The notes under the pieces: generated by a model
Databases searched by the model: none
Seen by the model: only the letters and a program-made list of their open reading frames with translations
What the model was told of the DNA's origin: nothing
NCBI GenBank assembly: GCA_030159075.1
Contig: BROG01000453.1
Span: 310,001-374,000, forward strand
Reading direction: 5' to 3'
DNA length: 64,000 nt
Source of the DNA: Atrina japonica
Taxonomy: Eukaryota > Mollusca > Bivalvia > Pterioida > Pinnidae
In this document: positions 17,834 to 28,818 of the stretch, in pieces
Position numbering within the stretch: position 1 is the first letter of the stretch
How the letters are laid out: the number at the start of each line of letters is the position of its first letter
Translations under genes and position numbers: made by a program

Positions 17834-19836
17834 CATTATACCGAACAGAAATAAAAAAAAATATAAGTAAATAGGTTTTATAAACCAATTGTGCTTGAGA
17901 AACCCAGTTTGGCAATTACCATATAGGTGGAAATTTTAGCGAGACATCAATTTATCATTTTGTCCTAAGAATATGATATATAATTTTAGTGATTTTATGA
18001 TTAGAAAATGTACAACTCTTACCTACAATCTCAACAACCTGGTTAATAATGCCAAATTTAAATCCTGGCTATAATTTCAGCTTATTATATGGCATTAGTT
18101 TGCTAATGATAAATTTAACCTTAATACTGGTAGTTGTATATCCATACGACACTGGACCTGACCTTTCTTTCACAAAATATAGGAATATAAGAATTTCTAA
18201 GCATGGTTATATCTCTTATTTGTCATTGCACAGCCATCTAAGTACAATTACATATAATCAAAAATGATTTTTTTTTTGCAAATCATAACTTTAAAACTGA
18301 ACACAGTTCTTTTCAAAGCATCCCAAACACTTTTAAAAAATTGTTAGTTTATGATGCATAAATGCATTTGTCGAAAATTTGAAGTCAATCCAATATCTCG
18401 TTCCCGAGATATTTAGCAAAAAGTAACTGAATCCTGTTTGCCCACCTTTAAAATTCTCACGAACTGCTTAAGGTCAGGCACTAAAAGGTGTGAAAGCCAT
18501 TAGTCTACAGTATGACGAGTATAGCAAGATAACACATTGGCAGATTATGTGACTGTTATTACAGACATTTTGAAATAAAAAAAAAATATTGGTCAACTGG
18601 ACCGGTGAATAAAGGAATTTCACTGGTCAAAGAATTTTTTTACTGGTCTGTATATATACACAATTGAAATGAAATGGAAAATTACTGGTCATTTAGACCA
18701 GTTATCAGATAGATTTCATTGGACTTTTGTAAAATTTACCAGTTTTTCTGGTAAGAACAGTGAATTTCAAAAACTCTGTAGTAACAGTCTTGGTTAATTG
18801 GTGTGTTGTAGCGAGGTACGGAAATACATTTAAACAAGTCTCGCTGTTCACAAATTTCCAAAAGATTACTTAAAGACAGTTGAGGACTAGATTTGTAAAA
18901 TTATTACATTGTGCTGTTTCAGATGTAGCTCATGAAGGCACATGCATAAACACCTAACAGTGGATTATTGCATTTCCTAACATATTATTTTTTTAAAAAT
19001 GTACCGAAATAAAGTAAATAAATAAATAGAAAAATAAATAAATGGATAAATAAATTAATATATTAATTTATAAAACACCAAACAGTATTTTTTCTTCCTG
19101 AATTTGCTTTTTTTCGGTTCAAATTGTATTTTATTTAGTTTACTATTACATTTCTATCCTGTTATTTAAGAAACATATTTTATACAAATCACAAAAATTA
19201 AAAGATTAAGAAATACCACACAGTAAAAATGTATCTGTTATTGTTAGTAGTTTTGCATCAAAATGCATGTTTTATTGTAAATTATGACAGTTTCTATCAA
19301 ATTATATAAAAATATTTTATATCATTATGAACTTAACAAAAATTAAAACAAAATAATCACTGAACATTAAACTGAATAGCAGAATTTCATTCTTGATTTT
19401 CGTATTATACATGTTGCTGATGTAATGTAAAATAGATAAATAGATATTTAACTATTTTGTAGTATAAAAGTCTTTCTCTCTCTCAACAGATAATAAACAC
19501 TCCATTAAAATTTGGGTATATGCATTTTTTTAAATTCACCCATAAATGACATTTACATCTATATTTTAACAATTGATATATAATTGTTTATGATGAGAGA
19601 GAGAGAGAGAGAGAGAGAATGAATGAATCATGTAGGTTTTATCACCCAGGCAGAGGCGGAGCGGAACTACATTGAGTTTCAGGGGAATTGGCTCACATGC
19701 CCGGTGACAGCAAAATTGACTGTCCCACAGGTTTCTAGTAGGTTTGATAGCCATATAAAACTAAACTACAATCAAGTAGTTATATAAAATATATATATTT
19801 TTAATGGAGCAAATACAATGTACACATCATATATAA
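17834..19836. other. AT-rich intron 1 stretch, no gene
   Basis: Only AT-rich sequence with short repeats of 'ACTGGTC' around 18580-18720 and a (GA)n run at 19592-19618. No supported ORF. Confidence 0.6.
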
Positions 19837-20937
19837 CAGTGCTCTACAATGCGACCAAATCACTCGCAAATGCGACCATTTTTTAGACTTTTTCCCCCGA
19901 GCCGCAAATCAAAAGTTTGTCCGTTTTCACTGTGAAATTACATTATCGAAATCATGGTCTGTTATGCGCTTTCCAACAACGAATTTGGTAAACTAGAGCA
20001 TCTAACTGACGTGGATTACTGTATAAAAACACGTTGTATTGCTCTGATATTTTCCTAACAGCACACGATGACATTTTCTTTTCTCGGTCGATTTCAACAG
20101 AAGCATCATTAGACACTACTAAGTTTAAACGATCTTGGTTAAAGGGATACTGGAACCGAGTTATGGCTAGTGTTCGACTAGGCCGAACTTTCTACCCCGA
20201 TTTCGATTTTAATTTGAGCGATTTTTAAGTGGTAAAATCAGGGCAGAAAGTTCGGCCTAGTGTTCGACGAGGAGGACAGGCAGACCACAGCCTAATTCCT
20301 TTGGGGATTCTATCGTGGCCGTTTTATCGTGGGGCAACACAATAAAACGGCCGGGACAGAATCCCCAAAGGGATTAACCACTGTCGGAACTGGAAATTTA
20401 ATCTGTAAATTAAAATCGAGAGTCAAACACCCGATTGTCGGACAAACACCTATAAATTAAAGAACTTTATAGGTGTTTGTCTGACGATCAGGTCACGGAT
20501 GTTGGACTCTAGATTTTAACTTACAGACAAAATTTACAATTCTTGTGGGCAGTCTGTTTTGTAAATTCTGTCGAAAAGAAACTGGCGCTAAAATTTAAAA
20601 ACAAAGTTTAAGGTTGCCTCAATATTAGAGCAACAAATATGAAAAATATAGGCATATAAACACTCCTAGATTGATAAAAAATGCACAAAAAGGTCAACAT
20701 GCAGTTAATAACCTTGTTTTAAATGGATTGAAACAATAAAATGTTACATCAGCTTAGAAAATTAATATTTTATTTCATTTCTGTATTTTCATCCTGTGGA
20801 TTTTTTAAGAACACACGAACACACATATATTATATATATATATATATATAGGCGAGTAAAAGTTCCTGGCTGGCTAGTAAAATTTCTGGTTCACTGGCCA
20901 AATGAAGGGTGAATTTTTTTAGTGCTGTAGAGCCCTG
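19837..20937. mobile_element. hAT-like non-autonomous element (degenerate)
   Basis: The left end CAGTGCTCTACAATGCG and inverse right end CAGGGCTCTACAGCACT share CAGKGCTCTACA, the typical hAT CAGnG start. The flanks ATATATAA and TATAATAT do not give an exact 8-bp duplication. The inside is filled by three hairpins and a TA run, with no transposase. Confidence 0.5.
20160..20540. repeat. Three successive palindromes
   Basis: Hairpin 1 (about 20170-20270) pairs AGGCCGAACTTTCTACCCCG with its inverse. Hairpin 2 (about 20288-20378) pairs CCTTTGGGGATTCT...GGCCGTTTTAT with its inverse. Hairpin 3 (about 20395-20535) pairs AATTTAATCTGTAAATTAAAATC and AACACCTATAAA with their inverses. A relative of hairpin 1 sits near 46600-46670. 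Confidence 0.65.
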
Positions 20938-21493
20938 TATAATATCATACATATATATACAAAATGACCGAAAATCCTAACACTGGCCCTACATCCCTAC
21001 CAGTTCCTGACTAAACCTAACTCTGTACTGGCTGATATATCTAAAACACTAGTTATTTATATTGTAAGAATATAAATTCCTTTCTTGTCTTATCCAAACA
21101 AGATCAATAATTATAAACTATTGTAATTCCATTATTTGTCCCTAGGTATTAAGCTTAAAGAAAACAAGTCTCTATTTCTGATTAAACTGATTATTTTCCT
21201 AATGGAAAGTTATCACCTTAATTACCTAAAAGTCAGACATCAATATTCAGACAGGTGTTCATATTGTTTCTTATGTAAACAAAACAAAACCTAAGACTTT
21301 GCTATTATGTTTGTTGACAACTTGCAAATAAATAAAATTCCTCAAGAATTTGTAAATAAATGAATCTTAAGTATTTCTGCCTCAATTATAAACTATACAA
21401 ATTAAATAGTTAAATGTTACTAATCAGCTATGTATTTGTAGTAGACAATCTATGTAGACCCTAATGAAATAAAAAAATGTAGATTAAAATATT

Positions 21494-21670
21494 GTGATGC
21501 CTGTGAGCTCTAAAGATTACTGTGGGTCCGAATTCCGTGGCACCACAACTCTGAACGTACGAGTAAAGAGAAACGACGTCTGCTCAGATCAAGATTTATT
21601 TTAGAACTGATTACATGTAAAACTCGAGACCGATCCCGAACCTGAACGCGCATCACCGAACCCGCATCAC
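21494..21670 (-). repeat. 3' LTR (177 bp)
   Basis: Differs from 25183-25359 at two bases (TTTTAGAAC/TTTTAAAAC and AAAACTCGAG/AAAAATCGAG). Confidence 0.95.
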
Positions 21671-21686
21671 ACTACTCCCCCTTTTA
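21671..21686 (-). other. Polypurine tract
   Basis: The minus strand AAAAGGGGGAGTAGT directly precedes the 3' LTR. Confidence 0.75.
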
Positions 21687-21883
21687 ATTGAAGTCCTTGA
21701 AACGTTTTGGCCGTTTTGATTCTCTGCCTGAACGGGTAACAATTGAATCCGAGCATAGATGGACTCTTTCTCCATCATTGTCCCCATCTGGGATGTCCAA
21801 GTTTCCTGTAAGTGGCACGGTGGAGTCTGGACACTGTGTCCGCGACTCGGCATGACGTGCACGGTTCTCACTGTCACACTCCG

Positions 21884-22990
21884 TCATGTCTTCACTGTCT
21901 TGGACAGGTTCCGTATCCTCGAGGATGGGGGAACACTGCCTCTCCGTATCAGATTCTTCACTTCAGAGATTGTGTCTGCACCGATTAACCCAAAGGGGAA
22001 TTGTATCCAAAACACACGGCTTGATCCTGTCGTGATGAAGTGTATGCGTTGATTTTTTATCTTGGACATCATACAAAACAGGTCCATGCCTTCTTGTAAC
22101 AACTGCGGACCTTTCCAAAGGGGTTGAAGCTTTGGACTTTTCCCTACCCTTTTCGTAGTATCCATGATGTACACAAGGTCCCCGATATTGTATTCACGTT
22201 CGAATTTCCTTATGTCATGCAACCGTTTCTGGCTAACTGATGCTTTTTTAAGATTTTCCCTGGCCATTGCCTCCTCTGCTTGCAGTTTATCTGAAAAGGA
22301 TTCTACCAGAGTTTTCAGATGATTTGGTACATCTAACGTCAAATCACTTGGTGTTATATCCTGCTCATTTTCTTCTATCTCCACCAGTTTTCCAAGGTGC
22401 ATACCCGAAGGTAGCTTCACTTGTTTTACCGTTGGGTTGATAATATGTACTGGAATATTTTGTGTCATGTGAACCAAAACTGACCCGGTGTGTGCACCAT
22501 TTTTGAGCGACGCTGGATCTAATACGCCAACAATATGGTCCGCTGGTTCATCAACCTTGCCAGAAACAATAGTCTCACTAAGTGGTAATAAAGTTGTGTC
22601 CATCGCAACTTGCACTCTTGCCAGATGATAATCATCATTCTCTTTACTTTTCCCAACTATAACGTGACCATTGATAATCAGATCACCTTGTCTTGCAATG
22701 ACCATAGCATCTAAGGCCTCAAGAATATCCATACCAATAAGTGCATTGTCTCGTATGGGTCCAACATAAACAGGCCAATCTATAGTTGACTCTCCAATGA
22801 CCAACTCAACCATGACATTACTGAAGGCCTCCATCTCTCTGCCATCTTCGGCATTCATCAGATTAATCGTCTTTTGGCCATCCAATTCAAGATCCAGTAA
22901 CCCAGCGAAATCTTTAGACAGGACGGTAACATCAGCACCAGTGTCAACAATGGCATTAGTGTTGAAGTTATTTATCTTGATAGGGACCAT
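21884..22990 (-). CDS. pol: Aspartic protease fused by deletion to integrase C-terminus
   Basis: The 368-residue frame has a retropepsin with the catalytic D-T-G-A-D at residues 16-20 and the flap/C-terminal strand I-G-M-D-I-L-E near 88-94. The usual pre-RT spacer follows (S-L-K-N-G-A-H, I-P-V-H-I-I-N, G-K-L-V-E-I). Around residues 230-240 (about 22280-22300), where reverse transcriptase should begin, it switches to A-R-E-N-L-K-K-A, K-R-L-H-D and Y-N-I-G-D-L-V-Y-I...L-W-K-G-P, the GPY/F-type integrase tail. About 900 codons of RT, RNase H and integrase core are gone without breaking the frame. Not capable of autonomous movement. Confidence 0.85.
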   Translation of the reverse strand: MVPIKINNFNTNAIVDTGADVTVLSKDFAGLLDLELDGQKTINLMNAEDGREMEAFSNVMVELVIGESTIDWPVYVGPIRDNALIGMDILEALDAMVIARQGDLIINGHVIVGKSKENDDYHLARVQVAMDTTLLPLSETIVSGKVDEPADHIVGVLDPASLKNGAHTGSVLVHMTQNIPVHIINPTVKQVKLPSGMHLGKLVEIEENEQDITPSDLTLDVPNHLKTLVESFSDKLQAEEAMARENLKKASVSQKRLHDIRKFEREYNIGDLVYIMDTTKRVGKSPKLQPLWKGPQLLQEGMDLFCMMSKIKNQRIHFITTGSSRVFWIQFPFGLIGADTISEVKNLIRRGSVPPSSRIRNLSKTVKT

Positions 22991-23321
22991 AAATAATCGA
23001 TTTACCCCCTACTTTCTTGCCTATTTTTAGAATTGGCCTTATTGTGTCATCCTGCTGATACTCTTCCTCACCACTTGTGTTTTTACTGTTAAGAGGACAA
23101 TCCTTTTTAAAATGGGATTGGTCACCACATTTGTAGCATCCGTCTTTTGACGGTGATGATTTGTTCCTGGGGCAATCTTTTTTCATGTGAGACCTATCAC
23201 CACAAACATAACAACCTTCTCCGGGTGAGGGTGATCGTTGTCGCTTACGTAACAGCAAGTTTTTCTCAAACAGTTCTCTGAGCTCTCTAATCTCATCTTG
23301 TAAGGTTTTCTGGCCTTGCAA
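22968..23321 (-). CDS. Nucleocapsid with two CCHC zinc knuckles
   Basis: C-Y-V-C-G-D-R-S-H-M-K-K-D-C and C-Y-K-C-G-D-Q-S-H-F-K-K-D-C fit Cx2Cx4Hx4C. It overlaps the protease frame start (22990) by 23 nt. Confidence 0.85.
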   Translation of the reverse strand: MQGQKTLQDEIRELRELFEKNLLLRKRQRSPSPGEGCYVCGDRSHMKKDCPRNKSSPSKDGCYKCGDQSHFKKDCPLNSKNTSGEEEYQQDDTIRPILKIGKKVGGKSIIYGPYQDK

Positions 23322-23517
23322 TTTTGACTAACATGTTTACACTGCCTGGTGAATGGTAAGAACAATCCTGTTCATCTTCCCAGGACACCCGTCTAGAGTA
23401 TCGTCTAGATTCGTTATCACGACCGATTGTCGCCTTGTAGCTGTGCTGCAAATGCACCACAATATCCAGCGCTTCAGATATTGTTTTTGGTCCTTTGTTC
23501 AATGCCCTCATACCCAA
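23293..23517 (-). pseudogene. gag capsid C-terminal piece, shifted frame
   Basis: G-M-R-A-L-N-K-G-P-K-T-I-S-E-A-L and D-I-V-V-H-L-Q-H-S-Y resemble the end of Ty3-type capsids before the zinc knuckles. It is separated by frameshifts from both neighbours. Confidence 0.6.
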
Positions 23518-23574
23518 CTCGTGTGCTCCTGTAAGCCTTTCAAAAAAGCCTCAGCTGCAAGCTCTTCTTGCAAG

Positions 23575-24336
23575 CTAAATACTGACGGTAGGGTAAGCAA
23601 GGGCTACTAATCTTCTGGCCTCCTCAGCAAATTCGTCGTCAGTCTCGCTTCTTTGACGGAGATCTTCCAAACGTTTTCTAGCAGTAGTGGGTGGATCCTT
23701 TCTGTTAAACCTATCCTCCATCATTTTGACCAATTGAGAATAATCATCTTGTACTGATTGTGGGAGAGTACATGAAAACTTACTAGCATGTCCCCTTAGA
23801 CATTCTACAAATCTGTCAAGTTTTTCCTCGTTAGACCAGTCATATCTTTTGGCTGCCCTCTTAAAAGGTAACATGAATCCATCCCAATCTCCAGTTCCGT
23901 CAAATGTAGGGAGTTTTTGATGTGGAATGTCAGACTTCCTTGTTCTCTCACTGGGAAATGGATGTCGACTAGACTCATTGTAAAACCTGGGGCTGTCCCC
24001 ACGGCTTTCAAAGTCAATAGGAAACCTGGGGCTGTCCCCTCGATTCCTATTATGACTAGACGCACTGTTGGGCGAGTCGTTGATATCCGTCTGGCTGTCA
24101 ACAAAAGGTCTCTGCCTGGGGCTGTCCCCGCGACAAAGTGACCTTTCTAAAATCCCTGTAACCGACTCTGCAAAACGGTCAAATGAACTTTGGTTGTCCT
24201 TGTATTGTTGAGTTAACTGTACCTGATTTGCATTCATTTCTCGTATGGCACCTGTCAAATCACTCATTTCGTTACCTATTCTCTCAAGGATGCGCAGGGA
24301 TACATCATTGAATCCTTCTCTAGAATCCATGTCCAT
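23575..24336 (-). CDS. gag: gag N-terminal part of the LTR element
   Basis: The 253-residue frame has an N-terminal coiled coil, then a Ser/Arg-rich linker with three R-G-D-S-P-R motifs (about residues 70-120), and then the capsid-type core: L-P-T-F-D-G-T-G-D-W-D-G-F (about 143-155) and W-S-N-E-E-K-L-D-R-F-V-E-C-L-R-G-H-A, the usual retrotransposon gag pattern. The frame stops after A-L-A-Y-P-T-V-S-I. The capsid end continues in another frame (23293-23517), so this gag is frameshifted. Confidence 0.85.
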   Translation of the reverse strand: MDMDSREGFNDVSLRILERIGNEMSDLTGAIREMNANQVQLTQQYKDNQSSFDRFAESVTGILERSLCRGDSPRQRPFVDSQTDINDSPNSASSHNRNRGDSPRFPIDFESRGDSPRFYNESSRHPFPSERTRKSDIPHQKLPTFDGTGDWDGFMLPFKRAAKRYDWSNEEKLDRFVECLRGHASKFSCTLPQSVQDDYSQLVKMMEDRFNRKDPPTTARKRLEDLRQRSETDDEFAEEARRLVALAYPTVSI

Positions 24337-24679
24337 TCTCTTATATCAATGGCACAATATGAAAATACTCTCAAGTGCTAAAATGCTATTATAACTAGTA
24401 CTGGAGCCTATATGGAGTTTTTTTGATGCTGCAGCACAAACTATATGATTGAAATAATGCTACTGGTGAATGCTAGTGAATAAAGTACACAGATGTTATA
24501 ATGCATGAAATTCTTGCACTAAAAAATTGGGGTTGTAATTCTTCGGATACGGTCCCCCTGACTGTCAGACAACAATACTGCTATACGATCATTCTCCCTG
24601 TCTGGTATGACTACAGGATGGTTTTCTATATACTTCTCAATATTGGAGACACTCATCTACAAATATATACTCAAAAACA

Positions 24680-24935
24680 AAAATTAACAAATAATAGACA
24701 TTTACTTTTGGGCACGACCTGTACCTGTTAATCTGACTACTCTGCAGATTTCAACAAAAGTAAGGAATTAACGAATAATAGACATTTACTTTTGGGCACG
24801 ACCTGTACCTGTAAATCTGACTACTCTGCAGATTTTGAACAAAAGTAAGGAATTAACGAATAATAGACATTTACTTTTGGGCACGACCTGTACCTGTAAA
24901 TCTGACTACTCTGCAGATTTTGAACAAAAGTAAGG
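24680..24935 (-). repeat. Leader tandem repeat, three 83-87-bp units
   Basis: Units contain AATAATAGACATTTACTTTTGGGCACGACCTGTACC and TGACTACTCTGCAGATTT. They sit between the 5' LTR and gag. Confidence 0.9.
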
Positions 24936-25165
24936 ACAACAATATAGAATAAACACGAAACGAACTAAGTGTTATGAAATATAACAGTAATTACAAGTGT
25001 TGACTTCGAAAAGGCCGATTCTGACTCGATTCAGGTATCAACAAACCTTCACTACCGACGTACCGTGACCTGCTGTCCGGAATGGCGCCAATTCCAGTCC
25101 GACTAGATCTTTCGCCTTGGCCGGAGAAATTCCACCTCTATTAACTACAGAAAAAAAAAATAAAA

Positions 25166-25180
25166 CCACTTCTGACACCA
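25166..25180 (-). other. Primer-binding site, tRNA-Leu type
   Basis: The plus strand CCACTTCTGACACCA equals the 3' end of a tRNA-Leu including CCA, so the minus strand is its complement. It lies 2 bases from the 5' LTR. Confidence 0.85.
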
Positions 25181-25182
25181 AT

Positions 25183-25359
25183 GTGATGCCTGTGAGCTCT
25201 AAAGATTACTGTGGGTCCGAATTCCGTGGCACCACAACTCTGAACGTACGAGTAAAGAGAAACGACGTCTGCTCAGATCAAGATTTATTTTAAAACTGAT
25301 TACATGTAAAAATCGAGACCGATCCCGAACCTGAACGCGCATCACCGAACCCGCATCAC
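25183..25359 (-). repeat. 5' LTR (177 bp)
   Basis: Begins GTGATGCGGG on the minus strand and is followed there by the two-base spacer AT and the primer site. Confidence 0.95.
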
Positions 25360-25689
25360 AATATTACTATATCTAAGTTCTAAACTTTATGTAAAAACTG
25401 AGAATAATATTTTGAGTCTATCATAGTTTGGACATGTTAATTTATGGCAGATTTTACTGACCGTTGATATGGCAAAGGATGCTTTGAATTTAAGGTGACT
25501 TATTTTCTTGTTTTTTTTTTTAAATATATATATTTAGTTATCAATGTCATGAATTAATTTTCAATACACTTTTGTACCTTTGTCAAATGAATGCAAAAGA
25601 ATTGTCACATATTACATACGCCCGTTTGGAAGTCCTATTGATAATTAAATAAATTTATTTACAAATGTCCACTATTCTAAATCTCAGGT

Positions 25690-25925
25690 TTTATTTCATG
25701 TATTGTCACACTGTAAGTGATTCCCCAGACATCAATGGAGATTAAAAGATGTAAGTGCTGAAATGACAACATCTGAGAGTTTATGTTTAAGGGGTATTGT
25801 ACACAACAGCTAAGTAGTTGGGAAACACCAGATGCTAGTACTATGTGTATTTCTATACACAGCAGTGATTATAAAGAAATATTTAGCACATACTTCTCCA
25901 CTGAATTAATTATATTTATTGTAAA
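25690..25925 (+). repeat. Dispersed repeat, copy related to 60655-60890
   Basis: Shared blocks include GGGGTATTGTACACAACAG, GGATTAAAGGATGTA-like, 'AGCAGTGATWAWAAAGAAAT' and 'CATACTTCTCYRYTGAATTAAT', in the same order. Confidence 0.65.
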
Positions 25926-27076
25926 TGAAACATTATAAATGGTAATTATCACGAGAATCTCTTTCATCGCCACTTCAGGATTGAGCATAAAAATCATCTT
26001 CCAAACTGGATTCTGAACTAGAAAACTTGTCCACTTTTTGTATACCCGCCAGTGGCTATTGTACTTGGTGTTCATTGGATGACGTCACGGTGACATGTCG
26101 ATAGTCCGACGGTCCGATAGTCCGACGGTCCGATAGTCCGACAGTTAAATCTCATGGCTATCAAGAGGATTAAACAGAACAAAAAGTCACTTAAATATTT
26201 GACGCAGTGTCTGCTTTGTCACCACGCAATTTGTAATAACTTTTTAAAAGCCATCTTATTGGGTTCAAACCCATCTTTTCTCCATTATAATTGGTCAAAT
26301 TGTGTCTTAAGACGGTCATCCCAAACATTTTCCCCTATTTTTAAAATAATTCTCTGATTTTGAAATTTTTATTACAAATTGTGTCGTTATTACAAATTGC
26401 GTGGTGACACTGCTTCTCCTCTGCAGCGAGTTCATCGAAACTTGACGGGAAGCAACTAGTTTTCTACTTATCAAATATGGCCGCACTGGCTTCTGACTGA
26501 ACATGCATGGATAGTGCTCAGGTATGCGACCCACATCCACTTGGGTTTATTTTTTACTGTTTTGCGCTACATGGTTTGTATTTCAACGGTGGACATGTCG
26601 TTATTTCGTTTTGTCGCCCGAAATAATGGTAATCTTCGTTTTTTATTGGCGAAGGAGAAAAGATCACGACGATCATCGTTATGTCGGGACAATAATTAGC
26701 GGGGCGAAAAGACGACAGTTAGCGGGGCGAAAAGACGAAGATTATCGTGACGTCGGAGCAACAAAACGAAATTACAAATAGCAAAAATCAGCCACCATAT
26801 ATTTCAGCCAGGAAACCCGCGGTAGCTTTTAATGTCTTAAGAGGAATTAAATTATCTGTAAACATAGATGTGGCTTGGAAATGGTACATGTATGATCTGA
26901 GAATCAACTTGCTATAAATTAGAAAGTGAAAATAGGCAAAATTTGCCACATGTAATTTCCAGCTTCGATTGGATTTAGTTGTATAAATGGTGTCAACTAT
27001 TTCCGTTTTTAAGATATTTATTTTTCGTAGGACTTTAAAAGCAGTAGTGTATCGTTGACACAAGTCATGTCAATCC

Positions 27077-27390
27077 TATGGTGGCATACTTCTGCCATCT
27101 ACATGCAAGTTGTTTTCCCAATGATTATGTTGACATGCAAGATAAAAATAAGAAAACAAAAGCAAAAAAGTTTGTTTTATGCCCACATATGACATTTATG
27201 TCAATATGCAAGATAAATATGTTAACATGCAAATAATTATGTTAACATGTAACTTATTCATGTCAACATGCAACTTATATCTTGCATGTTGACATAAATA
27301 AGTTGCATGTTGACATAATTTATAAGTTGCATGTTGACATAATCGGTAGAAAAATAACTCGCATGTAGATGGCAGAAGTATACCACCATA
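27077..27390. mobile_element. Nested foldback element with TATGGTGGCATACTTCTGCC ends
   Basis: About 40-bp inverted ends with few mismatches; flanks CAATCC/CAATCT. The interior consists of inverted and direct TGCATGTTGACATAA units. Confidence 0.75.
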
Positions 27391-27685
27391 CAATCTTTTG
27401 AAATATTAGCTTTTAATGGAGAAATTACCGTAGTTCTGAAATATCAACTATACGGTGGAAACAGTACTGACCAGTAGCAAAGTCGGAAAATCGCAACCAG
27501 TTGCGTTTCATTTATAACTGAAGAAAAAAAGATGAATCGCAACATGTTGCGAGTTTCCGATGATTTGTTAAATAACCAAGCACAAGAAATGGTATGGATA
27601 ATGCGTACTTTACTGAATGTTCAGAAGATAGGAATTTTAGCAAGTATTAAATGATCGGCAAAAAGTTCAACACAAAAGACTTCTG

Positions 27686-28008
27686 TATGGTGGCATATTT
27701 CTGCCATCGAGTTACGACTTACGACTTTTATGATGTTGACATAATTTTGTGATTATGTCGACATAATATGATATGTCGACATCATAGAGAAAGATGTCGA
27801 CTTATTAATTCAACTTGTCGAGATAGTAACGCCGACTTGCTAGATAATTATCGCGGCATATTGAATTTATAAGTCGACATCTTTTTCTAAGATGTCGACA
27901 TCTTTTTCCAAGATGTCGACATCTTCTCATATTATGTCGACATATTCACAAAATTATGTCAACATCATAAAAGTCGTAAGTCGTAACTCGATGGCAGATC
28001 TGAGCTGA
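27686..28008. mobile_element. Second nested foldback with related left end
   Basis: The left end again reads TATGGTGGCATATTTCTGCC. Inverted arms CATCGAGTTACGACTTACGA...AATTTTGTGA pair across the element, and the inside is rich in ATGTCGACAT palindromes. The right end lacks the outer 15 bases. Confidence 0.7.
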
Positions 28009-28818
28009 GTGCATGCATCAGTTTCATGATTTGCATGGCAGAGTATCACATAGTAAACACTTCAGCGATAATGTTTTATGCAATGGCTTATTCCATTCCA
28101 ATATTCAGATATATTTCTTTGGCCATTGTTGTACTGCAGTTTAATGTTAGATATTTGCCGTTGAAGTCTACGCCACTTTCGCCTCGTGCGTGGTGCATGT
28201 TCCCCTCTCATGGCTGCCCTCAGGGTAATTTTTTGCAGAAAATTTTGGTAGACCCTCATTCAATAGCTCTGTATTCCAGATGTAATGATATTATTAAAAA
28301 AAATTTGGTCAGAAAAAGTGGGGGCCGCCCCCTGCCCCCCGTGCCCCCCCCCCCCCCCCCCGCTCCCTACGCCTATGTATTTTCTATAATGAACTGAAAA
28401 AAGGTCAAAGGTCAAGGTCAAAAGGTAAAAAATGTACCAAAAGTATCAAACCATCGGACTATCGGACCGTCGGACTATCGAACCGTCGGACTATCGGACT
28501 ATCGAACCGTCGGACTATCGAACCGTCGGACTATCGGGATGTCCCCGACGTCACGGCCATGAGAAGTTTTCAGATTTTTCTCTTGATTAGATTTCACGCA
28601 GGTAAAAAAAATCCAACTTAGTCAGCTTATATCTCTGGAACAAGATGTCGGATCAACTTCAGATTTTCGACAAATGCAATTTGCATCATAAAGTAACAAT
28701 TTTTGAAAAGTTGTATATAGCGTACGCGTTTGGGGTGCGTTTTGAATTAAACTTGTACAGTACATGTGATGTAGCATCTCTGGACCTAGGGTATTAATAA
28801 CAATTGTGAATTTCATGA

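Larger units (their letters stand above)
21494..25359 (-). mobile_element. Defective Ty3/mag-type LTR retrotransposon, 3866 bp
   Basis: Two 177-bp LTRs with GTGATGC...GCATCAC ends flank the element, with the 6-bp duplication AATATT at 21488-21493 and 25360-25365. On the minus strand it carries a tRNA-Leu-type primer site, a leader with three 85-bp repeats, gag, two CCHC knuckles, an aspartic protease, then directly the C-terminal part of an integrase and a polypurine tract. Reverse transcriptase, RNase H and the integrase core are missing. LTR length, primer type and protein order resemble Steamer-like elements of bivalves; that link needs a search. The LTRs differ at two positions, so insertion is fairly recent. 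Confidence 0.9.
26089..28546. mobile_element. 2458-bp DNA element with 8-bp target duplication GACGTCAC
   Basis: The left end GGTGACATGTCGATAGTCC and inverse right end GGGGACATCCCGATAGTCC are followed on each side by CGATAGTCCGACGG sub-terminal repeats (3 left, about 6 right). GACGTCAC lies at 26081-26088 and 28547-28554. There is no transposase. It carries two nested foldbacks and a C15 run at about 28347-28361. An 8-bp duplication fits hAT-type movement, but the ends lack CAGnG. Confidence 0.8.

Noticed and set aside
21884..24336. Intact autonomous retrotransposon
   Set aside because: RT, RNase H and integrase catalytic core are absent and gag is frameshifted.
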